Notes: a model not told the origin generated them from the letters alone. A DNA stretch of 7,685 nt from Herminiimonas sp. (GCA_014377155.1 JACMQD010000331.1:1-7685), one strand, 5' to 3'. Shown: positions 1 to 6,327, numbered from the stretch's first letter. Numbers and translations are program-made.

Positions 1-1
1 C

Positions 2-145
2 GTGCCAACACCGAGAGTCGCCAGGTTTTTGATATCTCGCCCGGACAACTACCGTCATTGCGCGCTGATCCGCAAATCAGGAGGACTCGCGCGTGTCCAA
101 TGGATCTTTCCGGACGATCTCGAATGCGCCAAGGCGCTTCCTTAG
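2..145 (+). CDS. Possible C-terminal tail of an unidentified protein (partial at the left edge)
   Basis: A reading frame is open from the left edge to a TAG at 143-145 and would encode 47 residues ending DDLECAKALP. I do not recognise the family. The composition (YRHCALIRK, RVQWIFPDD) looks more protein-like than a random frame, with mixed charged and aromatic residues and moderately GC-rich third positions. A second frame, beginning at base 1, is also open, to 399, but it runs through the katG start region and looks like low-information Arg/Ser/Pro-rich translation. If the short frame is real, this is the end of a gene transcribed toward katG, about 180 nt upstream of it. No terminator is evident after it. 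It is a guess based on openness and composition only. Confidence 0.25.
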   Translation: MPTPRVARFLISRPDNYRHCALIRKSGGLARVQWIFPDDLECAKALP

Positions 146-247
146 ATGAGCAAGTCGCTGGCGTTGTAAAAAGACCGGAAAGCGCCGTGAAGCAAGATAC
201 AAATCATGGCCCGGCAATGCCCCCGACAGGTATCAGGCGGACCGCGT

Positions 248-305
248 ATAGTCTGGCGCTAGTGCTGAGTCGGCTTGCCTATCAGAGCTGCTGCCCCGAC
301 ATAAT
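248..305 (+). promoter_or_regulatory. Putative katG promoter with a degenerate OxyR-like half site
   Basis: CATAAT at 300-305 matches the sigma-70 -10 consensus at five of six positions. A weak -35-like TTGCCT lies at 275-280, 19 nt upstream, which is longer than the ideal spacing. Further upstream ATAG (248-251) and CTAG (259-262) are 7 nt apart, the spacing inside an OxyR half site (ATAG-N7-CTAT), and another CTAT lies at 279-282, two bases off the expected register. OxyR commonly activates katG from sites overlapping a poor -35, so the position is sensible. The predicted transcript start would leave only a very short leader before the ribosome binding site, which is a weakness of this placement. 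OxyR control is inference from family knowledge. Confidence 0.3.
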
Positions 306-313
306 TTTCGCCC

Positions 314-320
314 AAGGAAA
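314..320 (+). promoter_or_regulatory. Ribosome binding site of katG
   Basis: AAGGAAA lies 5 nt before the ATG at 326. It supports that start over the next in-frame Met at 371 (residue 16), which has no comparable purine run at the right distance. Confidence 0.6.
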
Positions 321-325
321 TTTCG

Positions 326-2647
326 ATGAACGACAAGAGCATAGACAAGACAAATACGCAAACTCACAAGATGACGGGCCAGTGTCCATTTGGCGGTGAC
401 AGGGTCGGTGGCGCGTTTGGCACCCCGCCAACGCTCGAGAACTGGTATCCCGATCGCCTTAGACTTGAACTGCTTCACCAGAACGGCTTAGCGGCAGACC
501 CCCTTGGCCCAGAATTCGATTATGCCGCCGAATTCGCAAAAATCGACTTTGAAGCGCTCAAGCACGATATCAAACAGTTTCTGACGACGTCGGTCGCCTG
601 GTGGCCGTCTGACTACCATAACTATGGCCCCCAGATGATCCGCATGGCCTGGCATGCAGCAGGCAGCTATCGTATCGCAGACGGCCGCGGCGGTGCCGGG
701 GCGGCAATGCAACGCTTTGCGCCAATCAGTAGTTGGTGGGATAACGGCAATACCGATAAGTCCCGGCGTCTCCTTCAACCGATCAAGCACAAGTATGGCA
801 ATGGTCTTTCGTGGGGCGACCTGATGGTCCTGACAGGCAACTGCGCGCTCGAAATCATGGGTTTTCCGACCTACGGTTTCGGTGGCGGGCGCCTGGATGC
901 ATGGGAGGCGGACAACGCAACGTATTGGGGCCCGGAAATCTGGGATCCCCACCATGTCGATGGCTTCGACAGTATGGTCACGCGAGACAAGCGCTGGCGC
1001 GGCAAGAACGGCGACCCGGATTACGACCTCGAAAATCCCCTTGCAGCGTCGCACCAGGCGCATATTTACGTCAATCCGGAAGGTCCGTACGCTAGCGGCG
1101 ATCCATTAGGTTCTGCACGCGATATCCGGATCACTTTCACGCGCATGGCAATGAACGATGAAGAAACCGTGGCGCTCATCGCCGGCGGGCACGCGTTCGG
1201 AAAGAGTCATGGCATGGTGTCGTCGAAAGAAATCGGCCCGCCGCCGGAAATTGCGCCGCTTGAAGCCATGGGCCTCGGCTGGCACAACCCGTTGGGCACC
1301 GGATTTGCGCAATTCACGATGACCAACGGCATCGAGGGCAGCTGGACGCCAAACCCGACGCAGTGGGATAACAGCTACCTGGAAAACCTGTTCAAGTTTG
1401 ATTTGGAACAGACCACGAGCCCCGCCGGCGCATTGCAATGGAAGCCAGTTGATCCAAATGCGCCCAAGACACCCGACGCCCACATCCCGGGTCAGATGAA
1501 TCCACTCATGATGATGACGAGTGACATTGCACTCAAGGTAGACCCCGAGTATCGCAAGGTCTGCGAGAAATTCCTCTCAGACTTCGATGCTTTTACCCAG
1601 GCCTTTTCCAAGGCCTGGTACAAGCTCACCCACCGCGACATGGGGCCCAAGCATCGGTACCTGGGCCCAGAAGTAACGATCGAGGATGGCCTGCTGTGGC
1701 AGGACCCGCTTCCGGGGCGTGACTATACGCTGGTCGGCGACGCAGAGATCGCTGCGCTGAAAGAAGCAATCATGGCAAGCGGCCTGTCGGTTTCCGACTT
1801 GGCCTTTACCGCCTTTTCAGCTGTCGTCACTTATCGCGACAGCGACAAACGTGGCGGCGCGAATGGCGGGCGCCTTGCATTAGCCCCGCAGAAGGACTGG
1901 GCGGTCAATCAGCGCGCGGCACCTGTGATCGAACGATTGCGTGAGATCATGACTGACTTCAACGGCAAGCAGGCTACCGGCCAGAAAATCTCGTTGGCCG
2001 ACATGATCGTATTGGGTGGCTGTGCTGCCGTCGAGCGGGCGGCGAAGGATGCCGGTCTGGCATCGGGGGTGCCATTTACACCCGGTCGTGTGGATACGAC
2101 GCAGCAGCTTACCGATGTTGAGATGTTCAACTGGTTGAAGCCGATTGCCGATGGTTTCCGCAATTACATCGATCCAGGCTTCCGGCAAATTTCGCAAGGC
2201 GTCGCGCCCGAGGAATTCTTCCTTGACAAGGCAAATCTCATGACACTCACGGCGCCGGAGTGGACTGTTTTGACCGGTGGCCTGCGCGTCTTGAATGTCA
2301 ACCATGACGGATCGAACATCGGCATCTTCACCGATAAAGTAGGTGTCCTCACCAACGATTTTTTTGTCAATCTCACTGATATAGACATGGTTTGGGAAAA
2401 AGCCGATGAGGCAGGTATGTTGTTCTCCCTCAAGGATCGCTTGACCGGCGAAACCAGGTTTACAGGGACGCGAAATGACTTGGTGTTCGGATCGAATTCA
2501 CAATTACGTTCCATTGCCGATGTCTATGCCGGTAGTGATGGCCAACAAAGGTTTATCAAGGACTTCATCAAGGTTTGGGACAAAGTGATGATGCTTGATC
2601 GCTACGACACCAAGGGGCACAGGCGTTACGCGACAATGGCCGCTTGA
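326..2647 (+). CDS. katG: Catalase-peroxidase KatG
   Basis: A 773-residue haem enzyme that dismutates hydrogen peroxide and also has peroxidase activity. The active site is complete. Distal Arg106, Trp109 and His110 lie in the RMAWH motif, with Asp139 at the access channel. Tyr248 (in IYVNPEGP) and Met274 (in TRMAMND) can form the family's Met-Tyr-Trp crosslink with Trp109. Proximal haem ligand His289 lies in [10 protein letters not shown], with Trp340 and Asp400 completing the proximal triad. Arg437, the mobile arginine, lies in HRDMG. The spacings from His289 to Trp340, Asp400 and Arg437 match those I recall for the Mycobacterium tuberculosis enzyme. Residues about 40-440 are the haem domain; about 460-770 are the degenerate second peroxidase domain typical of KatG. 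The length is slightly above the usual 720-750 because of a polar N-terminal stretch. There is no signal peptide, so it is probably cytoplasmic. Several normally invariant neighbourhoods vary (GKSHG rather than GKTHG), which suggests a divergent KatG branch. Confidence 0.97.
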   Translation: MNDKSIDKTNTQTHKMTGQCPFGGDRVGGAFGTPPTLENWYPDRLRLELLHQNGLAADPLGPEFDYAAEFAKIDFEALKHDIKQFLTTSVAWWPSDYHNYGPQMIRMAWHAAGSYRIADGRGGAGAAMQRFAPISSWWDNGNTDKSRRLLQPIKHKYGNGLSWGDLMVLTGNCALEIMGFPTYGFGGGRLDAWEADNATYWGPEIWDPHHVDGFDSMVTRDKRWRGKNGDPDYDLENPLAASHQAHIYVNPEGPYASGDPLGSARDIRITFTRMAMNDEETVALIAGGHAFGKSHGMVSSKEIGPPPEIAPLEAMGLGWHNPLGTGFAQFTMTNGIEGSWTPNPTQWDNSYLENLFKFDLEQTTSPAGALQWKPVDPNAPKTPDAHIPGQMNPLMMMTSDIALKVDPEYRKVCEKFLSDFDAFTQAFSKAWYKLTHRDMGPKHRYLGPEVTIEDGLLWQDPLPGRDYTLVGDAEIAALKEAIMASGLSVSDLAFTAFSAVVTYRDSDKRGGANGGRLALAPQKDWAVNQRAAPVIERLREIMTDFNGKQATGQKISLADMIVLGGCAAVERAAKDAGLASGVPFTPGRVDTTQQLTDVEMFNWLKPIADGFRNYIDPGFRQISQGVAPEEFFLDKANLMTLTAPEWTVLTGGLRVLNVNHDGSNIGIFTDKVGVLTNDFFVNLTDIDMVWEKADEAGMLFSLKDRLTGETRFTGTRNDLVFGSNSQLRSIADVYAGSDGQQRFIKDFIKVWDKVMMLDRYDTKGHRRYATMAA

Positions 2648-2790
2648 ATGAACGCACGGCAAACTGGCAATCTGAACGGCGGTTTGCGCCGGGCTCCGGC
2701 TTGTCGAGCCCCTGGTCATCTGCCGCACCGTGCGCATGCGCGCGGCTTTCCTCTCCAACGATTTGCGATTGATTACAAAAGGAACCAATC
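2648..2790 (+). other. katG to DJ-1/PfpI gene spacer with a small hairpin and a ribosome binding site
   Basis: This spacer holds no credible gene. GCCGG-GCT-CCGGC at 2688-2700 can form a 5-bp hairpin followed by TTGTC rather than a T run, so it is at best a weak terminator or attenuator. A 10-bp palindrome GCGCATGCGC lies at 2732-2741. AAAGGA at 2778-2783 is 7 nt before the TTG at 2791 and sets that start. Readthrough from katG into the next gene is plausible but not shown. Confidence 0.4.
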
Positions 2791-3486
2791 TTGAAAATAC
2801 TAATGGTATTGACTTCACACGACCAACTTGGCGATACCGGCAAGAAGACTGGTTTCTGGCTGGAAGAATTTGCCGCACCGTATTACGTCTTTGTTGAGGC
2901 TGGCGCATCCGTCACCGTCGCCTCTCCCAAGGGCGGCCAGCCACCGCTCGACCCGAAGAGCGACGAGGCCGATGCGCAGACGCCATCGACCGGACGCTTC
3001 AAGGAAGACGCGGCCGCACAGGCAGTACTGGCCTCGACCGTCAAGCTTGGGCAGGTCAGTGCCACGGACTTCGACGCCGTGCTCTACCCGGGGGGACACG
3101 GCCCCCTGTGGGACCTGGCGGAGGATGCCGATTCGATCGCACTGATCGAGACGATGTTGGCAAGCGGCAAGCCGGTAGCTGCCGTGTGTCACGCTCCGGG
3201 CGTGCTGCGGCACGTGAAGGCACAGGATGGCAGCATGCTGGTCAAAGGCAAGAAAGTGACCGGCTTCACCAATTCGGAAGAGGAGGGGGTCGGTCTGACC
3301 AAGGTGGTGCCTTTCCTGGTGGAAGACATGCTGAAGTCAAACGGCGGCATCTACTCGAAGAGCGCCGACTGGCAGTCGTATGTACTGACCGATGGATTGC
3401 TGATTACCGGTCAGAATCCGGCGTCATCGGAAGCCGCTGCCAAGGCCTTGTTGAAGAAGCTCGATGCGACGAGCGTCGGCTCCTAG
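2791..3486 (+). CDS. DJ-1/PfpI superfamily protein, type 1 glutamine amidotransferase-like (Hsp31/glyoxalase III-like branch)
   Basis: A 231-residue single-domain protein of the DJ-1/PfpI fold. The nucleophile elbow is at AVCHAPG with Cys133 followed by His134. An acidic partner is available in GFWLEE (Glu25/Glu26), and the YPGGHG loop is at 99-104. The GFWLEE stretch and the added segment around residues 48-75 are typical of the Hsp31-like branch, whose members act as glutathione-independent glyoxalases, deglycases or chaperones. The exact activity cannot be told from sequence. The TTG start is chosen because a good Shine-Dalgarno sequence sits 7 nt upstream and because the N terminus MKILMVLTSHDQLG is the form expected for the family; the next Met would be at 2803. 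It follows katG on the same strand with a 143-nt gap, fitting a role in oxidative or carbonyl stress. No signal peptide is present. Confidence 0.92.
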   Translation: MKILMVLTSHDQLGDTGKKTGFWLEEFAAPYYVFVEAGASVTVASPKGGQPPLDPKSDEADAQTPSTGRFKEDAAAQAVLASTVKLGQVSATDFDAVLYPGGHGPLWDLAEDADSIALIETMLASGKPVAAVCHAPGVLRHVKAQDGSMLVKGKKVTGFTNSEEEGVGLTKVVPFLVEDMLKSNGGIYSKSADWQSYVLTDGLLITGQNPASSEAAAKALLKKLDATSVGS

Positions 3487-3549
3487 CGGTCGGTCTCGAC
3501 CATCCGACTGGACCGGCGTGACGGAGTTGTCGAGCGCGCGGCATGGCAG

Positions 3550-3567
3550 TGCGCCGGCGACGGCGCA
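3550..3567. terminator. GC-rich hairpin between convergent genes
   Basis: A perfect 7-bp stem TGCGCCG/CGGCGCA with a 4-nt GCGA loop lies in the 238-nt spacer (3487-3724) between the convergent DJ-1/PfpI and dsbA-like genes. It has no T run on either side, so it is not a classical intrinsic terminator, though a stem between convergent genes could serve both strands. A second smaller stem, GGTCG-GTCT-CGACC, lies just after the upstream stop. I see no gene in this spacer. Confidence 0.25.
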
Positions 3568-3724
3568 GTTGCCGGATGCGCTTTCCTGTCGTCCTGCCAA
3601 ACGGTCTGCGCTTGATGTCGGCGTGGCGCGCGGGCCCAACCGTGCGTCGCAGGATTGCTCGTTGTTCATCGGCCTGGTGATTCCGGTGGCGGCGCGCTGG
3701 TAGAGGCGAGCGGATCGCAGCGCT

Positions 3725-4369
3725 TCAGGAGCCGATAATCTGCAGCAACGCCGCTTCGAAGGCTTCTACCGGTTGCCCGCCCTGCAGCAGGTATTTGTCG
3801 TTGACGATCATCGCCGGTACCGAATGGATGCCGAGGTCGAGATACATCCGCTCGCGCTCGCGGACGTCATCGGCGTAGCCGCCCGATGCGAGGATGCGGG
3901 CCGCCTCATCCTGATCCAGGCCCGCTTCGCCGGCCAGTGCAATCAGTACCTCGTGCGAGCTCGGATCGCGCCCCTGCGTGAAGTAGGCAGTGAACAGTGC
4001 GCGCTTGAGCGCGTACTGCCGGCCTTCCAGTTCGGCCCAGTGCAACAGCCGGTGCGCATCGAATGTGTTGTAGATACGGCCGCGCTTGTCCATGCTGAAG
4101 GTGAAGCCGAGCGCTTCGCCGCGTTCACGGATGGCCTCGCGGTTGGCAGCGGATTGTTCGGCCGTGGCGCCGTATTTTTGCGCGATGTGTTCGGTGATGT
4201 CCTGACCGCCTGCCGGTATGTCGGGATTGAGCTCAAACGGCTGGAAGTGGAATTGCGCATTGACGGCCATCGGCAACCGCTCGATCGCCTGTTCAAGTGC
4301 ATTGAGGCCGATTACGCACCAGGGACAGGATACGTCGGAGACGAAATCAATTTTCAGGGGCGTTGTCAT
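3725..4369 (-). CDS. DsbA family oxidoreductase, FrnE-like
   Basis: A 214-residue thioredoxin-fold protein with an inserted helical domain. The redox motif CPWC (Cys15, Cys18) follows the first beta strand (KIDFVSDVS). The cis-proline loop is SVPA at Val184-Pro185, followed by the last strand and helix (LLQGGQPVEAFEAAL). FELNPDIP, between the CPWC helix and the helical insert, is characteristic of FrnE and related cytoplasmic DsbA-like proteins, which have been tied to oxidative stress tolerance in other bacteria. No signal peptide precedes the motif, so it is probably cytoplasmic, unlike classical periplasmic DsbA. The ATG at 4369 is chosen because MTTPLKIDFVSD matches the family start. The frame stays open upstream to 4477, but the extra 36 residues are Arg-rich and run through the tandem repeat. 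The ribosome binding site is weak. Substrate unknown. Confidence 0.9.
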   Translation of the reverse strand: MTTPLKIDFVSDVSCPWCVIGLNALEQAIERLPMAVNAQFHFQPFELNPDIPAGGQDITEHIAQKYGATAEQSAANREAIRERGEALGFTFSMDKRGRIYNTFDAHRLLHWAELEGRQYALKRALFTAYFTQGRDPSSHEVLIALAGEAGLDQDEAARILASGGYADDVRERERMYLDLGIHSVPAMIVNDKYLLQGGQPVEAFEAALLQIIGS

Positions 4370-4385
4370 TTTTCTGATTGTCTTT

Positions 4386-4415
4386 GTGCGGAGTAGCCAG
4401 GTGCGGAGTAGCCAG
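4386..4415. repeat. Perfect 15-bp tandem duplication upstream of the dsbA-like gene
   Basis: GTGCGGAGTAGCCAG occurs twice without a gap or mismatch, at 4386-4400 and 4401-4415. It lies 16 nt upstream of the ATG of the minus-strand dsbA-like gene, in its leader or promoter. A head-to-tail copy of this kind usually arises by slippage. Gain or loss of a unit would move any upstream promoter relative to the start codon. Confidence 0.9.
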
Positions 4416-4585
4416 TGTACGCGCAGGCGAGTCGGGAATATTGCTCGATATGAAGCGGCAGTAGCAGTGCGACCCAAAAAACAGAACCAAGTCTAGCAGC
4501 AGCGCAAGTACGATCTCGACGCCATCGCGTTTGCGTTTCGATCGGCATCATCATATCCGGACGGCGAGCGCACGCCATGCGGGAG
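4416..4585. other. Spacer between the tandem repeat and the IS3 element
   Basis: I find no convincing gene. A short plus-strand frame is open from the codon after a TAG at about 4494-4496 and reads through KYDLDAIAFAF into the IS end, where it stops at TAA (4596-4598). It has no good start and could be a remnant of something cut by the IS or could be chance. The promoter of the minus-strand dsbA-like gene should lie here or inside the tandem repeat, but I cannot place it with confidence. Confidence 0.3.
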
Positions 4586-4620
4586 TGTAGTGGTCTAATT
4601 TTCCCGGACACCTCAATAGG
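4586..4620 (+). repeat. Left terminal inverted repeat of the IS3-family element
   Basis: It aligns without gaps to the reverse complement of 5804-5838, 24 of 35 positions matching. The conserved blocks are the terminal TG, GTGGTC (4590-4595), GGACAC (4606-4611) and TAGG (4617-4620). This block pattern is what a transposase-binding end with an outer and an inner contact region would look like. Confidence 0.8.
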
Positions 4621-4649
4621 TGGAAAATCCACCATCTGAGGAGCAATAC

Positions 4650-4949
4650 ATGGAAACAAGAAAACGGAAGACATTCGAGCCCAGCCTGAAGCTGGAAGTG
4701 GTTAGGATGATCAAAGATCAGGGGCAGAGCATCCTGAACGTGAGCGAAAGCATGGGCATCGGCCAGACTGCGATCCGCCGTTGGTTGGCGCAGTATGGGG
4801 CCGAGCAGATCGGCCAACCGGGCATCGGAAAACCGCTCACGGCCGAGCATCAGAGGATCCGCCAACTGGAAGCGGAAAATCTGCAACTACGACAGGATGT
4901 GACCATATTAAAAAAGGCCTCGGCCTTCTTTGCCCGCGAAATGAAATGA
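4650..4949 (+). CDS. IS3-family transposase OrfA (DNA-binding subunit)
   Basis: A 99-residue protein. Residues about 12-48 form a helix-turn-helix (SILNVSESMGIGQTAIRRWL) that binds the element ends. Residues about 67-90 form a leucine-zipper-like heptad stretch (IRQLEAENLQLRQDV) for multimerisation. The start at 4650 has GAGGAG at 4638-4643, 6 nt upstream; a longer in-frame start at 4620 would lie at the inner edge of the left inverted repeat and has no such site. The gene ends with ATGAAATGA, whose final ATGA overlaps the orfB start. In this family OrfA alone usually acts as a regulator, while the OrfAB fusion made by -1 frameshifting at 4910-4916 is the active transposase. Confidence 0.93.
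   Translation: METRKRKTFEPSLKLEVVRMIKDQGQSILNVSESMGIGQTAIRRWLAQYGAEQIGQPGIGKPLTAEHQRIRQLEAENLQLRQDVTILKKASAFFAREMK
4910..4916 (+). promoter_or_regulatory. Programmed -1 ribosomal frameshift site A_AAA_AAG
   Basis: Six A residues followed by G are phased in the orfA frame as A, AAA, AAG (codons 88-89), the canonical -1 slippery heptamer of IS3-family elements. Slipping back one base enters the orfB frame, which is open through this point, and gives a fused protein of about 393 residues. A perfect inverted repeat AAGGCC-TC-GGCCTT (4914-4927) begins at the slip site and may act as a small stimulatory stem. Confidence 0.85.
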
Positions 4950-5830
4950 TTTATCAGCTCATTTTTCAACTGCAAAAGGAGGCCATCCCGGTCCAGCACA
5001 GCTGCCGCATCCTTGACGTGAGCCGGTCCGGTTTTTACGAAGCGCAACGACGTTCTGCCAAGCCCGTCATCTGCAAGGCGAGCGTGCATCTGAGGGCCGC
5101 TTTCATGGCAAGCCACCAGAGCTACGGTAGCCGTCGGTTGGTTACGGCCATGGCCAATGAAGGCTTCAACATCGGGCGCTACAAGGTGCGAAGCTTGATG
5201 CGCAAAGCGGCCTTGAAGCCCGTCTGGAAGCGCAAATTCGTTCACACGACAGACAGCAAGCACGACTTGCCGATCGCCACCAATGTGCTCGATCGGCAGT
5301 TCAATCCCGCGGCGCCAAATCTCGCTTACGTCAGCGATATCACGTACATCCGCACCGGTGCGGGATGGCTGTACCTGGCCACCGTGCTGGACCTGTACGC
5401 GCGCAAAGTGGTCGGCTGGGCCATGGCGCCAGGCATGCCCGCCAAGCTCGTCTGCGACGCGTTGAACATGGCCATTCAACAGCGGCAGCCTGCCCCGGGC
5501 CTGATCGTCCATTCGGACCGGGGCAGCCAGTACGCGAGCGAGCTTTACCAGGACGTGCTCGCAGAACACGGTTTCATTTGCAGCATGAGCCGTAAGGGAA
5601 ATTGTTGGGACAACGCCGTCGCAGAGCGATTCTTCTTGAATCTTAAGATGGAGCGCGTTTGGCAGCGCCAGTACGCTAACCATGCCGAGGCCAAGGCCGA
5701 CATCACCGACTACATCGTCGGCTTCTACAACTGCAAGCGCATCAATTCAGTATTGGGCAATCTGTCGCCCGCCGTCTACGAACGGAAAATGGCAGCACAC
5801 GAACCTATCGTCGTGTCCGAAATTACTTGA
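4946..5830 (+). CDS. IS3-family transposase OrfB (DDE integrase catalytic subunit)
   Basis: A 294-residue rve-fold integrase-like protein that catalyses strand cleavage and transfer as the C-terminal part of OrfAB. The catalytic triad is complete: Asp131 in YVSDITYI, Asp191 in VHSDRGSQY, and Glu227 in NCWDNAVAERFF, with exactly 35 residues between the second Asp and the Glu (the D,D35E pattern). Residues about 14-95 are the HTH_21-type region (RSGFYEAQRR, SYGSRRL). The C-terminal FYNCKRINSVLGNLSP resembles the usual family signature, with Cys and Ile/Asn where Pro and Arg/His are common. The ATG at 4946 overlaps the orfA stop (ATGA), so independent translation would be coupled; the frame is also open upstream to the slippery site. 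The stop lies inside the right terminal inverted repeat. No frameshift or internal stop is seen. Confidence 0.93.
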   Translation: MIYQLIFQLQKEAIPVQHSCRILDVSRSGFYEAQRRSAKPVICKASVHLRAAFMASHQSYGSRRLVTAMANEGFNIGRYKVRSLMRKAALKPVWKRKFVHTTDSKHDLPIATNVLDRQFNPAAPNLAYVSDITYIRTGAGWLYLATVLDLYARKVVGWAMAPGMPAKLVCDALNMAIQQRQPAPGLIVHSDRGSQYASELYQDVLAEHGFICSMSRKGNCWDNAVAERFFLNLKMERVWQRQYANHAEAKADITDYIVGFYNCKRINSVLGNLSPAVYERKMAAHEPIVVSEIT

Positions 5831-5838
5831 CCACAGCA
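5804..5838 (-). repeat. Right terminal inverted repeat of the IS3-family element
   Basis: Inverse partner of 4586-4620, with matching blocks CCTA, GTGTCC, GACCAC and a terminal CA. It contains the orfB stop codon. The first base beyond it (5839) begins sequence that translates in frame as group II intron maturase, which independently supports this edge to within a few bases. Confidence 0.8.
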
Positions 5839-5839
5839 A

Positions 5840-6247
5840 TTTGCCGCAATTGAAAAAAATGAGGATGGAAGTCGGAGAACGATCACGTTGTTGAAAGAAA
5901 CGGATACGCCAATTCAGCGGCATATCAAGATCATGGGCGATGCCAATCCGCACGACACGAAATGGGAACCGTACTTCGAAGTCCGATGGGGCAAGAAGAT
6001 GATGAACTCGTTTCGTGGCCGCGCGAAGCTTTACCGAGTTTGGGTAAGACAAGATGGCGTGTGTTCCAACTGTCATGAACCTCTCACGGAGGGTACCCCT
6101 TGGGAGACCAGCTTCATCGTGAAACGATTCAACGGCGGCACGGACGCAGCGAGCAATCTTCGACTGCACCATCACAAGTGCCATGGAAGTCAGCAACACG
6201 CCGGAGCACGAGTGGTAAAGGCGGGTGTCGAAAAGATGCCTTCGTAG
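5840..6247 (+). pseudogene. C-terminal fragment of a group II intron reverse transcriptase/maturase (HNH domain region)
   Basis: Translation in the frame entering from the IS edge gives FAAIEKNEDGSRR, then PIQRHIKIMGDANPHDTKWE and YFEVRWGKKMM. This is the linker that follows the maturase domain of intron-encoded proteins. It is followed by an HNH-type endonuclease region with paired cysteines (CSNC), NGGTDAASNLRLHHHKC and a final Cys-His. The reverse transcriptase and most of the maturase domain are absent. A TTG at 5888 could in principle start a 119-residue product, but there is no family precedent for that start, and I treat the whole as a truncated pseudogene. In intact relatives the residues before IVKR are usually His-His (as in HHIVKR); here they are Ser-Phe, so the endonuclease may already have been damaged before truncation. 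The stop TAG lies 6 nt before domain V. Confidence 0.85.
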
Positions 6248-6253
6248 AGGCTT

Positions 6254-6327
6254 GAGCTGTATGCAGGGAAACTTGCACGTACAGTTCTTAGGGGGCCGGG
6301 CGCGGGCAACCGTGTCCGGCTACCCAC
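6254..6327 (+). ncRNA. Group II intron domains V and VI with the 3' splice site
   Basis: Domain V is exactly 34 nt (6254-6287). Its lower stem is GAGCTGT/ACAGTTC, containing the catalytic AGC at 6255-6257. The two-base CG bulge is at 6278-6279, and the upper stem TGCAGG/CTTGCA is capped by a GAAA tetraloop (6268-6271). After a TTA linker, domain VI has an 11-bp stem (6295-6305 with 6310-6320, two G-U pairs) capped by a GCAA loop. Below it G6294-U6321 pair, A6322 is bulged as the presumed branch point, and GGG (6291-6293) pairs with CCC (6323-6325). The intron then ends with AC, the usual AY. Every element of the catalytic core hairpin is preserved although the rest of the ribozyme is gone. 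Confidence 0.92.

Larger units (their letters stand above)
4586..5838 (+). mobile_element. IS3-family insertion sequence, apparently complete
   Basis: About 1253 bp, the usual size for the family. It carries two overlapping frames (orfA, orfB), a programmed frameshift site and terminal inverted repeats that begin TG and end CA. The left end is set at TGTAGTGGTC and the right end is its imperfect inverse; the outermost two or three bases are less certain. The flanking bases (GAG on the left, ATT on the right) do not form a 3-4 bp target duplication. The right flank begins inside a group II intron reading frame while the left flank is unrelated spacer, so the element marks a deletion or recombination junction. 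Coding capacity looks intact, so it may still be active. Confidence 0.85.
5839..6327 (+). mobile_element. 3' remnant of a group II intron
   Basis: The remnant consists of the end of the intron-encoded protein, then domain V and domain VI of the ribozyme, ending ACCCAC at 6322-6327. Domains I-IV and most of the protein gene are missing; the IS3 element occupies the break. The base after the intron (6328) starts a frame that reads directly as IS66 transposase, so the 3' splice junction is fixed by both RNA structure and flanking coding sequence. Without domains I-IV the intron cannot splice or move on its own. Orientation is plus, the same as the interrupted gene. Confidence 0.85.

Noticed and set aside
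58..399. Plus-strand open frame crossing the katG start
   Set aside because: It overlaps the katG ribosome binding site and start and has a low-information Arg/Ser/Pro-rich translation. A passing resemblance of its upstream extension (RQVFDIS) to an IS66 motif is not supported by the residues that follow.
488..1063. 191-codon minus-strand open frame opposite katG
   Set aside because: It lies wholly within katG, whose reading is certain. The translation matches no family I recognise and is explained by the codon bias of the sense strand.
2722..2746. GCCGC/GCGGC inverted repeat after katG as a rho-independent terminator
   Set aside because: The intervening 15 nt and the lack of a T run make it a poor terminator; GC-rich spacers yield such pairs by chance.
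3464..3703. Short plus-strand frame in the spacer after the DJ-1/PfpI gene
   Set aside because: It starts inside the upstream gene, has no ribosome binding site and shows no recognisable features.
3773..4396. 207-codon plus-strand open frame opposite the dsbA-like gene
   Set aside because: The minus strand carries a clear CPWC thioredoxin-fold protein here; the plus-strand translation has no family features.
4386..4415. CRISPR or integron-type repeat array
   Set aside because: Only two directly abutting 15-bp units without spacers; a simple tandem duplication explains it.
4370..4477. N-terminal extension of the dsbA-like protein to an upstream ATG
   Set aside because: The extra 36 residues include a translation of the 15-bp tandem repeat and are absent from the usual family start; MTTPLKIDF at 4369 fits better.
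4850..5683. 277-codon minus-strand open frame opposite IS3 orfB
   Set aside because: Antisense to a clear DDE transposase with no recognisable domain; long antisense frames are common in GC-rich DNA.
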